DNA of 64,000 bases. It comes from Owenia fusiformis (Eukaryota; Annelida; Polychaeta; Sabellida; Oweniidae). Within the stretch, counting starts at the first letter, position 1, and each line of letters opens with the position of its first letter. The stretch spans positions 53,401,885 through 53,465,884 of the forward strand of contig CAIIXF020000001.1 in NCBI GenBank assembly GCA_903813345.2. The letters are read 5' to 3'. The notes beneath the pieces were generated by a model. The model was given only the letters and a program-made list of their open reading frames with translations, ran no database searches and was not told where the DNA came from. Shown here in pieces: positions 44,705 to 55,857 of this stretch. The translations under genes were made by a program, and so were the position numbers.

Positions 44705-46483
44705 CAGGGGCGTAGGAAGGTGTAAATTCAACACTACGCCAAAAATCCCGCCAAAAAATATGAAACAATAACGCAGATGCGAGTAGGTAGTTACCAGTTT
44801 CACCACTAGGTGGCTCGTTCTGGTCAGATAGCATGGCGGGTATAGAAGGAAGTTCCCTTTAACTTAAATTACTTCTGTTTTTGTGGTTCAATTTTCATAT
44901 AACCCTTATGTATCTAATAATTATGCAAATTAAAATATGTCCAGTAAAAGAAAATGTTATCTGTCCAATACAAGAAAAGATATTTCACTTTTTGTGATTT
45001 TGTAATATGGGGTCTATGGGGAATCAACCCGAAAAAGAAGTCACATTTTCAAAAAAAATTAAGTTTTCAAAGTTGATAAAAACTTTCGAAACCATATTTT
45101 TAGATGTACTTTTACATGTAGATTTCAAATATGACATCACTTTGTCTGCATTTTGAATATTTAATGACGTAAATCAAGATTATTTCTACTCGCATCTGGT
45201 CTATTGTGTCAATATTCTATATCAAAACGCCTATATTATGTTCGTAAAACGTCATTTTATGGTAACAGAGGTTTTAAGCTTGCAATATTCACAACCTAAA
45301 TGTGAACGAAAATTTGTATTTGTATTTGTATGGGCGATTGGTCATATGTATAGGTTGACGTTTCGATTTCATATGCAAGCTTTAAATCCCCGATACCTTT
45401 TTAATGTGCTTTAAAATGTTCGAATGATTTTCATCATTTAAAATCACCTTGGAAAGCCTATCTTTTAAATCTCGACACAAATCATTCTCACTTTGCTAAT
45501 GTCTCGAACGATTGAGACGACCAATTTCAAAAAAATAATTAGAGATTTTTTAATCATTTTCGAATAATTGAATTAAGATATATAGTATTGTCGGATTCCA
45601 TCGTGTACCGTGCAATACAATACGTACAGATTAAAGAAACAAGTTTGATCAATTGATATAAAGAAACGCATTCGTGATCAATGAAACAAATAAACGCACC
45701 CACCACAAAGGTCAAATCGAGGTCAACGTGACTTAGGGGATGCCAAAAAATGTTATAAAACAAGAATCTATTATTTTTCAAATGAAAAAAACTAGGTTAT
45801 CGCTTTTCTAGAACTGAAATCAATGGAACGCGTAATTGAATAATCAGCATTTTCAAGTTGTTTTTGTCTTTAACATCCATATTTCAAAAAGTACTACCAA
45901 CAATAAGTGATTTAGTAAGAAAATAGATATTTGTTGACTTAACTTTAATTTCGTGTCTATGATTTTGCATAGCAACGGAATATAAATCGATAGTGAAATT
46001 GAAAAATTAGGGTAGGGGAGAATAAAAAAAATATACATCTAAATTTAAAGAGGTTCATCATTATAATTATATGATACCATAGTTAGCATAAGCATTACGG
46101 AAAATGCAGAAAAAATGTCAAAGGTATTCATCAAGTAGTTTTTGAAAAAAAAACAGTTTTCCTCTCAAATTCGTAAAGAGAACGCGATTCACGAATATTT
46201 GGCGAAATTGTATTTATAAGACAGTCAATAGTGGCTCGATTTTCATGAAATAAAGCATGTTGGTAAGGGAATTCAATCTGTTAAATGATATTTGCCAGAC
46301 AGACCAATAATGATATGGTATCCACAAAACATTTCTTTAGGCTAGTGTGCTCGAGATTACTTTTACAATTTAAACAATGAGAAAATATGACTAAAGAACA
46401 TAGGAAAATTAAAAAGTCTTTTTTATTCTCACTTTTCAACACTACGCACTGGCGTTTTGGCGTACATTGTTCCTACGCCACTG
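44705..46483. mobile_element. 1.78-kb TIR element with 5-bp duplication AGTAA and a nested MITE
   Basis: Starts CAGGGGCGTAGGAA and ends TTCCTACGCCACTG; AGTAA flanks at 44700-44704 and 46484-46488. Subterminal CAACACTACGC occurs near both ends. MITE copy B (44774-45198) lies inside, so this element is the older. No transposase is visible in the remaining 1.3 kb. Confidence 0.85.
44774..45198 (+). mobile_element. MITE family with AGATGCGAGTAG ends, copy B (nested)
   Basis: Starts CAGATGCGAGTAGGTAGTTA and ends CTACTCGCATCTG. The body aligns with copies A and C, including TTTCACTTTTTGTG and GGGGTCTATG. Confidence 0.88.
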
Positions 46484-46495
46484 AGTAACTACGTG

Positions 46496-46732
46496 CAGTT
46501 GGGGACAAAAATAAATGACAGGTCGATTTTCAATCACCATTTCCTAATTATGGTGGTCTGAAAGCCCATAATTTCCAATATTGTCTAGATATATATCCCT
46601 TAAAATTTGTATATTTTACATTTTGTATAATCTCATCCACTGATGTATGGCCTCTTGTAAATTCTCTTATTTTTAACATGGGAAATCCTCACTTCAGCAA
46701 ATCCACCTGTCATTTATTTATGTCCCCAACTG
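46496..46732. mobile_element. 237-bp Tc1/mariner-type MITE, copy 1
   Basis: Starts CAGTTGGGGACAAAAATAAA and ends TTTATGTCCCCAACTG with TA on the right flank. The 237-bp copy at 53277-53513 is nearly identical along its length. It lies 8 bp beyond the AGTAA duplication of the neighbouring element. Confidence 0.9.
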
Positions 46733-47656
46733 TAGGTTTGAAATGATGATGTTGAACTGATGTTAACACGATTCCCACGATTTCAAATTTGACTTTGCGC
46801 ATGCGCAGCACTGAGAGACCAAGTGCTCGTGATTGTTCAATTGATCACATCTTGCAATTTGATTGGAAATGATGCGGGAGATGATGTAATGGGGAATCCC
46901 CGAATACGATAGAATATGAAAGAATTGTGGGAGCTACTCACTTCTTTTGATAAAAAGGTTTATATTCATCATGTCAAGTCTTAAACGGTGAACACCGCCT
47001 CTAATGCGTTGGATTGTCTGGGGCCAACACGATCCTCAGTGACCCAGAGGGTGCATGAATGCACCTAGTCAAGTGTAATCTTAGTATGTTGAAAGTTACA
47101 CCAACTAATTATCAGCTCTACCACATTATTAAATTGGTTTGCTCTAATTTTGGATGGTTGGGCAAAGGTTAATCAGTGTTCAAAGCTAGAAAATGTCCAT
47201 CAAAATATATTATAAGTATATAATAACTTTTTTTAGAATTATAAATCACTTTCTACATTAAATAAGAAGTACACATATTTTAAAGCATATTTGACTGTCA
47301 TTAAAATGTGTCCCTTGCAGTTTAAGGTGTTAGGAGGTTCATTTTGATTGAAATATTAAGCGAATAAATTTGGAGATACCAGTACCTCCTGTTTATTGTC
47401 AGGCACCTGATGAAAATACTGTCAACACTTAAGTGAAATAAATTACCTGGAATTTTTTGAAATTCGAACTTTTGGAATTTCATGGCTATTATTTTTTGCG
47501 AAAAGTGCAAAATATAGTAGCACAAAAAAATTACTGGGAGTACAGTAAGCGCTACGCTCTAAAGACAATTTTACAGATCTTCGGCCCCACCCCCACTGCT
47601 TGTGGCCATCCATCTTAGCATGGGCCATAAATCAATTCAAATCAACTGTGCTGACA
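46733..47656. other. Intergenic, nothing recognised
   Basis: AT-rich unique-looking sequence without credible exons or element ends. Confidence 0.4.
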
Positions 47657-48145
47657 TTTGAGGGATTCATCTGAAATTTTTAGGGATGTTTCTACATATC
47701 AACGTCAAGAACTGATTAGTTTTTGGGCATTCTGGGTAAATTTTAAGGTGGCCATTTTGGATTTTCCGTCCTAAAATCTTTACTTTCAAGACTTGTCTAC
47801 AGGTTTCCAGCCAAACCTTTTGAGGGATTCATCTGAAATTTTCAGGGATGTTTCTACATATCAACGTCAAGAACTGATTGGTTTTTGGGCATTCTGGGTA
47901 AATTTTAAGGTGGCCATTTTGGATTTTCCGTCCTAAAATCTTCACTTTCAAGACTTGTCTACAGGTTTCCAGCCAAACCATTTTAGGGATTCATCTGAAA
48001 TTTTCAGGGATGTTTCTACATATCAACGTCAAGAACTGATTAGTTTTTGGGCATTCTGGGTAAATGTTAAGGCTGCCATTTTAGATTTTCCGTCCTAAAA
48101 TCTTGTCTATCGAGGCTTGTCTACAGGTTTCAAGCCAAACCGTTC
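47657..48145 (+). repeat. 163-bp tandem repeat, three units
   Basis: AGGGATTCATCTGAAATTTT, TTTCTACATATCAACGTCAA, GTGGCCATTTTGGATTTTCC and CTTGTCTACAGGTTTCCAGC recur at 162-163 bp spacing from 47657, 47819 and 47982. The third unit is a little more diverged. Confidence 0.88.
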
Positions 48146-49761
48146 AAATTTTTATATAAGTTACACAGTGATAAGTTCTAGAGCTGATTAACTTTTCTGC
48201 GGCCATCTTGCTTTCTTGGTCAACAAGACCACAATGCTGTGTTTTAGGTACGATATTGTTCACGTCTGTGCCTTGTTTATGTAAGTATTGTCTCTTGACA
48301 ATTTTCTCAATAAGTCAGCCATTTTGAAAAATGGTGGTCATTTTCACATTTGTCATTTTACATATTTCGATTGCTGGCAGTCTTGTCTGATGCTTATCTG
48401 ATGTTATTAGATGAAATGTGTTTGCCTTGGTCTTGCCATTAGCTAAATGATTACTATTTTAATAATGGACAGGAAACTTGATTATTAGATATTGCATTTA
48501 TTAATCATTCAGTCCGCCTTTTTTTCTTGATTTTTTGCTACCTATTCAGCCAGGAACACATTAATTTCCTCGCCTAAAATATTAATAAGTAAGGAGTTGA
48601 CCAAACTCTTTCATTCAAACTCTTAAAAAAGCTATAGGTAATTTATGCAGGGAGGGGAGACTGAGGTAATAAGGATTGTTGGGCAAGAAGGGCCACTCAG
48701 CTTATTTTTTCGCTTTGAAATATATGTTTCCTGTATTATCTCCTGATGGGAGGTCCTCACTTGACTTGGATTTTTCATCCAAAGTAGCCTTTCCTGCCTC
48801 ATTCATTTAATTATGTGGTAAACATTTTTGTCAAAGTATCACACGGAATGCCAAAATTGTCACTAGTTTTATGGTCAAAAATCTAAAGTATTCTAACCAT
48901 TGGTTTTAGAGTTGATTAGATTTAAGGATGCACCTGGAGGTGGAACTTCCTGGGAGACAAACTAATTTGTTGTTGTTAAATATTAATTGAAATAATAAAT
49001 TTGTATATTTGTATTTATAAATATATATAAAAAACACCCATTTTGACTCCTACATTACCTACCACCTATCAACATGCCTTTCATAATGTAGCAACACATC
49101 AAAATATTTATAATTATATTATTTCATTTGGATATTTTTAACTTTAAATAATTGTTCATTAATTATCCCAACGAACGAAGTTCAGTAGGGATATAGTAAA
49201 GCATTCCATCTGTCAGTCTGTCCATACACAATGAATAATCAATAAAAATCATAATAATAATCATAAAAAAACTAGAAAGACAAGGATTTAGAACACGCAA
49301 ATTCGTCTAGAAGGAAAAAGAAGTTAATAGAGCAAGTAAAAGGGAATTAAAGCTTGTAAAGTTACCACATTTTGATCAAGGCCACAAAAACCGAGTAAAC
49401 AACAAAAGGAAAAAGAATGAGTTTAATGGAGCAAAGACAATGACAGATAAAGACAATTGAAGAATAAGAATGGCCATGTCGCTAATGTAGCATACCAAAC
49501 CATTCTCCTTTAGTTAAGCTCTTCTGAGCCTGGAGGCCGTGTTCCCAGTGAAGCAGGTGGCGCTTAAATTGGCCAAACACGGGTCACAGTGGTTTGATAT
49601 GGCACATTGGTGAGGTATACCACATGACTAAGAATAAAATAAATTCCAAATAAGAAAAACAAAGAGTTAAAAGAACAAATGTATTCTCAAGCTAACAATA
49701 CAAGCAGCAACCTAAAGACGTCCACCTGTCCGTCCAGAAGATAACTTGAATCCTCACGCTC
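48146..49761. other. Intergenic, one transposon-end fragment
   Basis: ATTATCCCAACGAACGAAGTTC near 49164 matches the end of the element at 53752-54786. No gene was found in the rest. Confidence 0.4.
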
Positions 49762-50150
49762 GGTGATCGTACAAAATGGATGGAGGGGGGATTAGGCAGT
49801 TTCTGCAAGAAAACTTAACAAATTTGGAAGATTTACTTTTTCAAGAGAAAATTTACAACTGAATTGCCAAATGAATAGGCGCAGTGCATGGCAAAATATG
49901 TTAGGTCATCTAGTATTTTTTTGAACTGATACCCTTCTAAGATATGAGATCTATTAAAAAAGGCGCATCATCACCAACATGCAAAGGTCAATGTTTTTGC
50001 TATAAATCGGCAACAATGGTCTACACTCTGTAATAATTAGGTATAAGGGACGTTATTAAAACAATACTAATGACATTGCTCACTTCTTAAAGTCAGTTTC
50101 CATGCGTTATACAAAAAAATCGAAATAAATTAATATTGGATGGAGGGGGG
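49762..50150 (+). repeat. Dispersed ~390-bp repeat, forward copy
   Basis: Begins GGTGATCGTACAAAATGGAT and ends AATATTGGATGGAGGGGGG. A close copy lies inverted at 55023-55420. GGATGGAGGGGGG occurs at both ends in the same orientation. The sequence GGAGGGGGGGGGG follows at 50159. Confidence 0.85.
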
Positions 50151-50511
50151 ATAGAATGGAGGGGGGGGGGTTTATATGTCTTTACTATGGAACAAATTCA
50201 CAAGAACTCATGTATTTGAAAAAACTAAACTCAGTACCCCATTAAGAAACTGGATATTATATCTTTGGAGAATGAAAAATGGGAAAATTTGGAGTCATAA
50301 GAATAAATTCAAGTAGCATGTCTTATCATGTCTTATATACACGTTATCCCCCCCTCTCCAATATTAAGTTATTTCGACTGTTGTTTTACTGTTGTTTTAT
50401 TGTCTAGATTACGTAAACATATATATACAGAAATATACACAGAAATATAAACACGGATTATAAACCTCAAGGTGACATATACAGATTCATGAATATTTTG
50501 CATGAATTACT

Positions 50512-50930
50512 CAGATGCGAGTAGGTAGTTACCAGTTTCGCCACCAGGTGGCTGATTCGGGGGAATTAACATGGCAGGGTATTACAAAATTCCCTTAAAC
50601 TTGAATATGCATCAGTTTAAGTGGTTCACTTTTCATATTACCCTTACGTATCTGATAGTTATACAAATTAAAACATGTCCAGTAAAAGAAAATATTAACA
50701 GCCCAACACAAGAAAAAATATTTCACTTTTTGTGGTTTTACAACATGGGGTCTATGTGGAATCTCCCCCACCTAGAAGTCACATTTTCAAAGAAAATTAA
50801 ATTTTCAAAGTTGATTTACTCTTTTCAAAACCACATTTCTAAATGTAATTTTACATGTAAATTCCAAATATGACATCAGTTTGACTGAATTGTTAATGAA
50901 GTAAATCAAGATTATTTCTACTCGCATCTG
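50512..50930 (+). mobile_element. MITE family with AGATGCGAGTAG ends, copy C
   Basis: Starts CAGATGCGAGTAGGTAGTTA and ends CTACTCGCATCTG. It lies only 80 bp upstream of the acceptor that precedes Ly6 paralogue A, so it may lie in the promoter or 5' leader intron of that gene. Confidence 0.88.
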
Positions 50931-51046
50931 GGATATCGTACATGTATATGATATAGGAATGTAGTTAAATACTTCAAATATCATTTTTTATCATACTTTT
51001 TCTGTTTTAGAAACATACTGCTGAAGGTTAACCTTGAGAACTCGTA

Positions 51047-53167
51047 ATGGAATTCAGAGCTTACATTCTTTTGCTCTCTCTCATATGCCTTGGTAAGTCT
51101 GCATTCGATAATTATTTTTCTATCATTTAATTCCCATTGAAAGAATTACATGTAAGTTCAGGAATGATATAGAGAAGCTAATCCCTCATTCATTCATCTC
51201 AGTGAAAACTCAAGTACCAGTTGACAGATTAGATTCAAATTTTACAGGCTGTGCCATATCCTCATGGGATTTCTATTCAAGAAGGAATTTTTAATATGGT
51301 GTCATATCATGTCATTGGTTATATCTATCATGAAATATTCATAATTACAAGTGATTTGATAATATGTGTTTTGTTTAGTGGGACTTGCTACCCCGGGTGT
51401 GGAGTTGCTGTCAATGTTCTGTTTCTTTTACAGCATCTGCGGCCACTAAAGAAAAAAAGCCTGTGATTTACACTGGGCCAGTGCAGCCTCTAGAGAATGT
51501 CAATTGTTACATGTGTACAGTAAGGATGAAGAACTCAATGGTATATGAAGGGCATCAGGATTGTCTTCAAATTGATTCAAACAGGACATCCATTAAGGCT
51601 GAGCCTTGTCTTGCTGGCTTCTGCTCTGTAAGTATGAAGAAATTATTTTAGGCTTTACTTCCACTTGAGGATTTAAACCCTGGACTCCATGCAATGTGGA
51701 ATAATCATTCCTTCAAGGTATTGCTTTCTAAAATTTGCACGAGATGCGCAGTTGTAGCATAGTGTTAATTTTAGGAAACAATGCCTGAAACGCCACTTTT
51801 TTTACTTCATATATTCTGTATCTGCATGCTGTTGGATATATCATATACACATGTATGTACTCTGCATATACCAACAGAAGGTTGGTTGAGATGTATTGTG
51901 AAGCCATACATAAATAAACAATAGGGTATCATTTCTCCGATCTTTCAGCGTCGCTTGTAAATTACAAGAAAAAAAAAGGGACCATACATAAGAAAAATAT
52001 TTTGAAAAAACAGGCCTCTTTGTAATTACAATTATGATAAAAATAGGAAGATAATTACTCTCAGCAATATATAATAGTTATGATTAATATTTATGACATA
52101 TTGTTGAAAACAACTTATAGATGAATGTCCTTGGGTTTACACAGCTTACATAACTTATTATTCAGAAAATACATGTACACATTAGATTCTGCTCTGCAAT
52201 ATATTAAGCTCTAGTTTATCAAAGCCGTCTTGCCATTAATTTGTAATTTCAAAGTGAAATGAGTCAAAGGACGATTCTCGGTTTGGAGAAAAGTCTCCTG
52301 GGCTAATAATTTTTTTCATGAAAAATATAGAAATATTACCCAAATTAAACTATGAATATTCAAAAGAGGACATTTAGATCTACAAGATGTAAAAATAACA
52401 AATTGGTCTGAAGCAGGGATAACGCTCAATTTGACCGATTCAATAAATTACAAGTCTCGATTTGGGGAAAGAAGTTCATCAGTGTACTGCGCGAATATTT
52501 TTTTGCGAAAAATTTAGAAATATTACCCAAATTAAATTATGACTATTCAAAAGAAGACATTCAAATCTATATTATGTAAAAAAATCAAATTTGTCCGAAG
52601 CAGGGATAATGCTCATTTGGATTGATGAACTTCGTTCTCCAAACCGAGAATCGTCCTTTCAATTAATGTGTTTAAGATTCAAATTGGCCCACTTTGCAAA
52701 ACTAATGTTTTTAAGATTCTGATTTTTAATCTATATAAAGTTATATTTGATAATTGGCCCATTTGGTTAAACTAAATCTACCTAAGACTGATTTCGACTT
52801 TTATGGTCAGAAACTGAAATTCAAGGCTACATTTCAAACCTTACAAAATTAGAATACATTTCAAAACTTACAAAAGTATTACCTTGAAGACTGTAATAAG
52901 TAATAAGTCTGTAATAAGTAATAAGGAAATCGATGGATTGAGGATATTACATTATGTGTGTTCCAGATCATGCGTATAACACAGGGAGATGTGATGACTG
53001 TATCAAGGATGTGCCTTCCCCATTGTAAGGTTACAGACAAAACAGACCTCGTAGGTGGCTATAGATCAATTGTTAACTGTTGCACCACAGACAAGTGTAA
53101 CTCGGCCCAAGCCATCAGGGTTGGGTTCCTCACCATCCTCATGGTGTTCATCATGAAATTTTTATAA
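51047..53167 (+). CDS. Ly6/uPAR-domain GPI-anchored surface protein, paralogue A
   Basis: Three coding exons (51047-51092, 51434-51627, 52967-53167) give 146 residues. MEFRAYILLLSLICLG is a signal peptide; the first intron is phase 1, the second phase 0. The mature part has ten Cys: CYMC, DC, PC, FC, MC, HC, CC and a closing CCTTDKCN, the Ly6/uPAR signature. A sequon NRT is present. After CNSA comes a hydrophobic tail ending MVFIMKFL, typical of a GPI-attachment signal. The family forms three-finger folds used in receptor, adhesion and modulatory roles; the exact role here is unknown. An acceptor at 51009-51010 upstream of the ATG suggests a spliced 5' leader. The start is the only Met giving a signal peptide in frame. 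Confidence 0.9.
51628..52966 (+). other. Second intron of Ly6 paralogue A with a 394-bp TIR element
   Basis: 52266-52659 begins AAAGGACGATTCTCGGTTTGG and ends with its inverse. Inside, GAAATATTACCCAAATTAAA and CGAAGCAGGGATAA-like blocks occur twice about 180 bp apart. The rest of the intron has no recognised feature. Confidence 0.7.
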
Positions 53168-53199
53168 AGTTTGCAGTGGTTAATGTGCGCGGGTTGTTC

Positions 53200-53205
53200 A
53201 ATAAA
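53200..53205 (+). terminator. Polyadenylation signal, Ly6 paralogue A
   Basis: AATAAA 33 nt after the TAA. A Tc1/mariner-type MITE starts only about 70 nt further on. Confidence 0.7.
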
Positions 53206-53276
53206 TACTGATACAAGTGCTCTAATTCTTTTGTTTGTAAGGGAATCAAGATGAAATTTTGTATGAAAACTTTGTA

Positions 53277-53513
53277 CAGTTGGGGACAAAAAGAAATGAC
53301 AGGTCGATTTTCGATCACCATTTCCTAATTATGGTGGTCTGAAAGCCCAAAATTTCCAATATTGTCTAGATACATATCCCTTAAAATTTGTATATTTTAC
53401 ATTTTGTATAATCTCATCCACTGATTTATGGCCTCTTGTAAATTCTCTTATTTTTAACATGGGAAATCCTCACTTGAGCAAATCCACCTGTCATTTATTT
53501 ATGTCCCCAACTG
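53277..53513. mobile_element. 237-bp Tc1/mariner-type MITE, copy 2
   Basis: Starts CAGTTGGGGACAAAAAGAAA, ends TTTATGTCCCCAACTG, flanked by TA on both sides. Exactly the same length as copy 1. It begins 110 nt after the stop of Ly6 paralogue A. Confidence 0.92.
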
Positions 53514-53751
53514 TATCATTTTGGAATTTAATTTCAAACTGGTCAGGCTAAATTAGTTAAAATTGTATGCAGCATGAAGGGACATTGCACAGATATGTGT
53601 TTGATCATTATATGATTACACCTATTACACAGTGATTTATTCTCTGAAAAACATTGAAGGAGATAATCTTCTTTAGCTCGAGGTTCGTGCTATAATATTG
53701 CATTGTATGATGTATAAGTGTATGATATGTTATTATGTTGCTTCAGTAATT

Positions 53752-54786
53752 ATCCCAACGAACAAAGTTCGGTAGGTATAGTGAAACCCTCTGTCTGTGG
53801 AATTTTGCAATAAAGAATGGGTATCGATATGGCAAACTTTTTGAACACATGTCTCTCTTAAACCGGTCATCAAAAAATTCTGAAAATCTTACAAGTTGTC
53901 AATTTAATGACCATCTTTTGAATGGTAACAATATAATTTGAAATAGATATACATACTTTCATCTATATTGTTTTAAAAAACACATCAAACACTTGTTCTG
54001 TTCTTGGTATCATATTTCCAGGGTGAAATGAAACATCTTTCCGAACCTCATTGGAACAAAACGACATAAACACAACATGTTTAGGTCTCTCAATATTGTA
54101 CAAAGGAAATTTTGGTTGATTTTAAAAAAGTATCTTGTTAATGAAATAAAAGTTTTTTCTTGATTTTAATCTATTTAAGGGAATTTTGTTTTAATTTTTT
54201 CAATGCTTTTTTAAAATCAACCAAAAATTCCTTTGTATAACTTTAATATTGAGAGGTCTAAAACATGTATATGCTATTTTGTTCCAACAAGGTTCGGAAA
54301 GACATTTTATTTCATTCTCAAGAATTGGTAGAAAGGAGCAAAAACAATTGCACTAAAAAAAACAAAATGTTAACAAAAACAGTTATACAAAATATTTCTA
54401 AATAGTTTTCGCATGAAATTGTTGTCAATCAGTCAACATTACATAAAATACCATGTTTTTTTACAGAATGTTTTCAATGATTCAACGAATGAGAGAAAAA
54501 CATTGTTGAATTCAGTTCTCCATATCGATACCTATCCTTTCTGATCTCTTCAAGTATGACTATATTATTCCCAAATTGAAGGAAAAGGGCAGATCACTAT
54601 TCTGGTATTGTTTTCCTGATTTGTGCCTCAGAAAATTCAAATTGTCAAATTCAAATTATTTGTGCCTTTAAACGGTCACCCGAATGCTTTTAAAATTGGT
54701 AGAATTCTGATATACCTCTAATGTTTCCAATGTTTATATTTCTGTGACAAATACAGATTCATATATGTTATAGTGTTCGTTGGGAT
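53752..54786. mobile_element. 1.03-kb element with short TIRs and an internal fold-back
   Basis: ATCCCAACGAACA at the left is inverted at the right as TGTTCGTTGGGAT. Inside, 54029-54309 is a long hairpin: AATATTG-ACAAAGGAA-TTTTGGTTGATTTTAA and its inverse. No transposase is recognised. Confidence 0.65.
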
Positions 54787-55022
54787 TTGCTACTACGTGG
54801 AGTTGCCATTTTCAAGTTTGATTAAAATCTTTACTCATGAAAATTGATTTGTACAATCACCACGGGAGTAATCTCCAGGCATGAGACCTATCAGTATTTG
54901 AAGACCTTAGCTATGTTCCTGATAACTGATTTACATGTATTTGAAAATATGAAGTAGGTCACAAACAGCTGAAATTTGAATTTTTTTATTTATTTTATAG
55001 TACCTAGTACCCCTCCATCCAC

Positions 55023-55420
55023 TCCCCCCCTCCATCCAGTATTAATTTATTTCGATTATTTTTTGTATAACGCATGGAGACTAACTTTAAAAAATGAGCA
55101 ATGTCATTAGTATTGTGATAACAACGTCCCTTATACCTATTTATTACAGGTCGTGTAGACCATTGTTGCCCGATTTATAGCAAAAACATTGACTTTTGCA
55201 CGTTGGTGATGATGCGCCTTTTTTAATAGATCTCATATCTTTGAAGGGTATCAGTTCAAAAAAAATACTAGATGACCTAACATATTTTGCCATGCACTGC
55301 GCCTATTCATTTGGCAATTCAGTTGTAAATTTTCTCTTGAAAAAATAAATCTTCCAAATTTGTTGACTTTTCTTGCAGAAATCGCCTAATCCCCCCCTCC
55401 ATCCATTTTGTACGATCACC
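55023..55420 (-). repeat. Dispersed ~390-bp repeat, inverted copy
   Basis: Reverse complement of 49762-50150 with small differences, for example near GACGTTGTTATC. The pair flanks Ly6 paralogue A at about 1.3 kb and 1.9 kb. Confidence 0.85.
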
Positions 55421-55536
55421 GGGCGTGTAGTAATATTTCAGGGAGATACATGTAACTGGGGATGTGAACTTCATATATGCCATGAGTGGAGAATATTATG
55501 GTATTGTTTATTCTCGACCCCAAGAGATAAAGTTGT

Positions 55537-55857
55537 ATTCCATACCTACTAAGGTTATAGATAAATTACGAGCGGGAATATATACTGGATCTAGGGATCT
55601 TTCACTGAAGAGCAGGGCGGGATGGATTCAGGCTGTTTTCATCCCGGTCCCGCTCCTAAAAGCGAACTCGATTTACGTTCGTTTTTCCTATTCATACAAA
55701 AAATAAAGATAATATTTCAAACTCACAAACGTTGTATATTTTATCAATTCATTGATCTGCTAAGAGTAAGAAAATGCATATTTTTGAATTTTGGAACTTT
55801 ATAAGACAATATTGATATATAAGAATATACCTAGAACCTTAGTAGGTATGGAATACA
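55537..55857. repeat. Inverted repeat ending GTATTCCATACCTACTAAGG
   Basis: GTATTCCATACCTACTAAGGTT and its inverse bracket about 320 bp. The downstream part (55880-55960) contains AACCCTGTATCCAAAACCTCC, also found near 18515 and 59970. 55958-57815 shows no gene or clear element except a hairpin near 56425-56515 (CAAGTCGGT / ACTGACTTGGGCAAGGC). Confidence 0.6.

Noticed and set aside
55464-55706. 80-residue frame downstream of the inverted 390-bp repeat
   Set aside because: It overlaps an inverted repeat and has no domain or splice context.
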